From: Bacillota bacterium
GTDB taxonomy: Bacteria; Bacillota; Clostridia; DSM-8532
Length of the DNA: 23,216 nt
NCBI GenBank assembly: GCA_023459915.1
Contig: JAEWSN010000226.1
Coordinates: 1 to 23,216, forward strand
Direction of reading: 5' to 3'
Part shown: piece by piece, positions 22,081 through 23,216 of the stretch
Position numbering within the stretch: the first letter of the stretch is position 1
How the letters are laid out: every line of letters begins with the position of its first letter
Position numbers and translations under genes: made by a program
Notes under the pieces: model-generated
The model's input: the letters and a program-made list of their open reading frames with translations, nothing else
Told to the model about the DNA's origin: nothing
Databases searched by the model: none

Positions 22081-23216
22081 TCAGACCACCTCCCGTCCGG
22101 TACGGTCGAGCCCCATTTGAGACCGGTAGATGTCCCGATAGACATCGCAGGTTTCAAGCAGATCCTTGTGCGTGCCCAGTCCGACCAGCCGACCCTCGTC
22201 GAGCACCAGAATCTGGTCGGCATCCATCACCGAATGGATGCGTTGGGCCACAATGAGCACCGTCAGATCACGGGCGTATGCACGCAGCCGCTTGCGGATG
22301 AGGGCTTCCATTTTCATGTCGATGGCGCTGGTGCTGTCGTCCATGACCAGCACCGGAGCATCGCACAGCAGGGCGCGGGCGATGCTCAGCCGCTGCTTCT
22401 GCCCGCCGGACAGGTTGACGCCCCCCTGCCCAATCCAGGTGTCATAGCCGTGTTCCAGCCGGGGGATGAACTCGTCCGCGCAGGCCGCATGCGTCGCCGC
22501 CTGCAGCGCCGTCTCGTCCGCCTGAGGATTTCCCCAGCGCAGGTTGTCCCGGATGGTTCCGGAAAACAGCACGGCCTGCTGGGGCACCATGGCCACCCGC
22601 CCGCGCAAATCCTTGAGCGCGAACTGGCGCACATCCACGCCATCCACCAGCACCGTCCCCCGCGACACATCATGGAACCGGGAGAACAGGTTGACCAGCG
22701 AGGACTTGCCCGAACCGGTGGCGCCGATGATGGCCACGGTATGCCCGGGCTCCACCGAAAAGGTGATGTCCTGCAACACGGGCTCGCGCTGTTCCGGCCA
22801 GACAAACGACACGTCGCGCATTTCGAGGGATCCGGTTCTCCCGGGGGAAAGCGGCGCTTCCGGCACCGGCATGCCGTCCGGCAGCGCGAACACTTCGGCG
22901 ATGCGGTCCGAGGAGGTTTTGGCCCGAACCCCGGCGGTGAAAATCCAGGAGACCATCATCATCGCATGCAGAATCTGCAGAAAATAGTTGATGAACGCGA
23001 TGATGTCGCCCACCTGCATGCGGCCGCCGGACACCCGCACGCCCCCAAAATAGAGCACGAGCAGGATGCTGCCGTTCATGAGCATCAGCATCAGCGGCAT
23101 GATGGTGGCCATGGCCCGCGCCGCGGATATGCCCAGGCCGGTGAGGTTCTGATTGGCGCGGTCGAACTTGGCCTGCTCGTAGTCATGGCGGTTGAACACC
23201 TTGACCACGCGCACAC
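22081..23216 (-). CDS. ABC exporter half-transporter with degenerate ATP site (N-terminus beyond window end)
   Basis: About 378 C-terminal codons are visible; the first membrane helices lie beyond the window. The visible part begins in the coupling region (VRVVKVFNRHDYEQAKFD), followed by the last membrane helices and the ATPase domain. Walker A is GATGSGKSS and the signature is canonical LSGGQKQR. Walker B is VLVMDDSTSAID with Asp in place of the catalytic Glu, and the switch residue is Gln (VAQRIHSV) in place of His. This is the non-catalytic half of heterodimeric exporters such as TM287/288 and BmrCD. Its stop is adjacent to the start of the catalytic subunit. Confidence 0.94.
   Translation of the reverse strand, partial: VRVVKVFNRHDYEQAKFDRANQNLTGLGISAARAMATIMPLMLMLMNGSILLVLYFGGVRVSGGRMQVGDIIAFINYFLQILHAMMMVSWIFTAGVRAKTSSDRIAEVFALPDGMPVPEAPLSPGRTGSLEMRDVSFVWPEQREPVLQDITFSVEPGHTVAIIGATGSGKSSLVNLFSRFHDVSRGTVLVDGVDVRQFALKDLRGRVAMVPQQAVLFSGTIRDNLRWGNPQADETALQAATHAACADEFIPRLEHGYDTWIGQGGVNLSGGQKQRLSIARALLCDAPVLVMDDSTSAIDMKMEALIRKRLRAYARDLTVLIVAQRIHSVMDADQILVLDEGRLVGLGTHKDLLETCDVYRDIYRSQMGLDRTGREVV

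Overview
The window is GC-rich bacterial chromosome with tightly packed genes and strong GGAGG-type ribosome binding sites before almost every start. Several features point to an anaerobic, GC-rich member of the Bacillota (class Clostridia): a lipoprotein sugar-binding protein with two permeases and no dedicated ATPase, a heterodimeric ABC exporter, and an aldo/keto reductase with a ferredoxin-like tail. This placement is inference from gene content; no rRNA, tRNA or phylogenetic marker is present. I see no CRISPR array, transposase, integrase or phage gene.

Layout. (1) Positions 1-5069, minus strand: two metal-dependent TIM-barrel sugar isomerase/epimerase-like proteins, an AbrB-family membrane protein, a type-B carboxylesterase and the N-terminal part of an agmatine deiminase that runs off the window. 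(2) Positions 5070-5279: a compact divergent control region with a perfect 15-bp-arm palindrome between two extended -10 elements. (3) Positions 5280-12671, plus strand: Fe-S aldo/keto reductase, DUF89 protein, NirB-like FAD/NAD(P)H reductase, AAC(3)-like acetyltransferase, HAD phosphatase, GNAT acetyltransferase and MFS transporter. This reads as metabolite repair, redox and small-molecule modification functions. (4) Positions 12683-20077: a carbohydrate locus with a divergent AraC regulator, binding protein, two permeases and a GH127 beta-L-arabinofuranosidase, followed by a flavodoxin-like protein. The likely logic is import of a short arabinose-containing saccharide, cytoplasmic cleavage by GH127 and AraC control. 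The ATPase must come from elsewhere. (5) Positions 20152-23216, minus strand: two half-transporters forming a heterodimeric ABC exporter with one degenerate ATP site; the upstream subunit is cut by the window end.

The most unusual signal is a family of short tandem repeats. Inside genes the unit length is divisible by three: 18 bp in agmatine deiminase, 18 bp at the start of the DUF89 protein, 12 bp in the FAD reductase. Between genes it is not: 13 bp before the AAC(3)-like gene, 16 bp duplicating the ribosome binding site of the MFS gene, 14 bp between the two convergent units at 20.1 kb. This fits repeat slippage filtered by selection on reading frame, with possible effects on translation initiation. 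Other points worth a look are the divergent palindromic operator, a structured spacer between the binding protein and permease genes, and a duplicated motif covering the regulator's translation start. I did not find a clearly new defence or mobile system.
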